Part shown: positions 62,990 through 64,000 of the stretch, one piece after another | How the letters are laid out: every line of letters starts with the position of its first letter | Position numbering within the stretch: position 1 is the first letter of the stretch | Origin: Paragonimus westermani | Lineage: Eukaryota > Platyhelminthes > Trematoda > Plagiorchiida > Troglotrematidae | DNA: 64,000 bases | Assembly (NCBI GenBank): GCA_008508345.1 | Contig: QNGE01000958.1 | Location: 24,571 to 88,570 of the forward strand | Direction: 5' to 3' | Position numbers and translations under genes: made by a program | The notes under the pieces: model-generated | Told to the model about the DNA's origin: nothing | Seen by the model: only the letters and a program-made list of their open reading frames with translations | The model's database searches: none

Positions 62990-64000
62990 TTCATGATCAG
63001 ACTAACTACATGACGTTTATATGAATCAGGAAAACAAGGCAGTTGGATTTCGATACACACTTCGAGAATTTGTTTTCTCAGCTGCTGAACTTAAGCCATT
63101 ATCTCCGCTTGATGTTGAACGGATGAAGTGTACACTGGTTAACTTACATTATCACTACCAACGGAATAGTCCAATCCTCTCAACGCATAAAACATTTTAG
63201 CCGCCGAATGTCTGAGGAAAAATGAAAGCATTATTCTATCCAAGCCGGATAAAGGTGCTGTATTAGGTCTGCTCAATAAGACAGATTACCTAGACAAAAT
63301 ACATACCATACTAAGTGACCAAACCGATTTGAAGATGAGGATAGAGAAGGACAAAAATATCTCAAATATAAAAGTCATTGTCAAAAATACTGCATTCCGT
63401 GAAACACAATGGGACAGTTGACTCCTCAACTTTCGAACGCCTTCGACCAGTTGGAACCACAATTCCCAGGCTGTACGGGTTGCCAAAAGTTCACAAAGTG
63501 GGTGTACTTCTTCGACCTATTTTGGACATATGCAACTCACCATACCACTCGCTGACTAAACGGTTGTCGTATCTGCTTGAACCCGTCAGGAAAAAAAGTC
63601 AAAACATAGCCTATGAGACTCTTTTGAATATACTATTAAAATCGGCGGGCTAAACTTAACTGGACAACAAATATTTTTCCCGGACATATTGTCCTTATTA
63701 GCAAATGTTCTACTAAAACAAACGATAGACTATTTATGTGATTATGGTGTGGTTAACAACCCACATGTCCGTATACCCTCACCGGAACTAAAACAACTGC
63801 TGTACTTTTGTACTCATTACATACAATTTAAATTCACTGGGGAACTATATCGACAAGTGGATGGTGTGGTAATTAGATCCCCGTTGGGGCCGTTGTTTGC
63901 GGATATTTTCATGGCGAAGCTTGAGAATGACCAGTCAGAAGAAACCATTCGTGGGTTCAGGGTTTATTAGAGATATATGGATGATATTATATGTATAGTT
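62990..64000 (+). pseudogene. PLE-3: Penelope-like RT, 5' part, truncated by the window end
   Basis: Plus strand. An N-terminal block LREFVFSAAELKPLSPLDV begins near 63057, in frame from ATG 63021. LSKPDKGAVLGLLNKTDYLD follows, an intact KPDKG box (about 63240-63290). Then come RLRPVGTTIPRLYGLPKVHK (about 63440-63500), RPIL with NSPYHSLTKRL, LLANVLLKQTIDYLCDYGV, YRQVDGVVIRSPLGPLFADI, and RYMDDIICIV at the very end (63971-64000). Stops lie at 63198-63200, 63419-63421, about 63652 and 63968-63970, with at least one frame change near 63655. The catalytic YMDD is intact, but a TAG stands just before its arginine. The rest of the palm, the thumb and any endonuclease lie beyond the window. It is closer to PLE-1 and PLE-2 than to PLE-4. 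Confidence 0.85.

Overview
The window looks like gene-poor, repeat-scarred DNA of a multicellular animal. I recognise no host protein-coding gene, structural RNA gene, operon or CRISPR array. What can be recognised is retroelement debris: four Penelope-like element (PLE) copies, one Ty3/gypsy-type LTR fragment beside a 932-base assembly gap, two tRNA-derived SINE families and one long foldback element. PLEs with a GIY-YIG endonuclease, tRNA-headed SINEs with pol III A and B boxes, and a short-LTR gypsy tail all point to a metazoan. A flatworm is my best guess, at low confidence, because no host gene is available to place it.

Layout. 1-8.1 kb: unassigned sequence with a hairpin-shaped SINE-A copy (1642-2009), a decayed SINE-B copy (2974-3332) and a second hairpin SINE-A copy (7783-7930). 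8163-10797: PLE-1 on the minus strand, nearly full length. Its frame carries an N-terminal region, an RT with YVDD and a C-terminal GIY-YIG region, and it is interrupted by stops and one shifted stretch. It is bounded by two roughly 210-bp inverted arms, each with a 36-nt hammerhead-ribozyme-like core on opposite strands. 11824-12237: a 414-bp foldback element. 12.2-39.8 kb: mostly unassigned, with SINE copies at 19.7, 23.1 and 25.7 kb. 39.8-42.1 kb: a decayed SINE-B, then a minus-strand LTR, polypurine tract and gypsy pol tail running into the gap (41141-42072). 42.1-53.9 kb: unassigned. 53.9-57.8 kb: two SINE-B remnants and PLE-2 (minus), a compact derivative without a recognisable endonuclease, bounded by nearly identical inverted arms of about 240 bp. 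60.8-64.0 kb: an inverted SINE-B end, a forward SINE-B, PLE-4 (plus, RT fragment) and PLE-3 (plus, cut by the window edge just after its YMDD box).

The point most worth following up is architectural. PLE-1, PLE-2, SINE-A (two loci), SINE-B (one locus) and the 11.8-kb foldback all place an inverted copy of part of the element beside or around a forward copy. For PLEs this is known (inverted terminal repeats, hammerhead motifs). For the tRNA-SINEs it is unexpected and may reflect a shared insertion or snap-back mechanism. All calls come from reading sequence and translations by eye. No alignment or database search was run.
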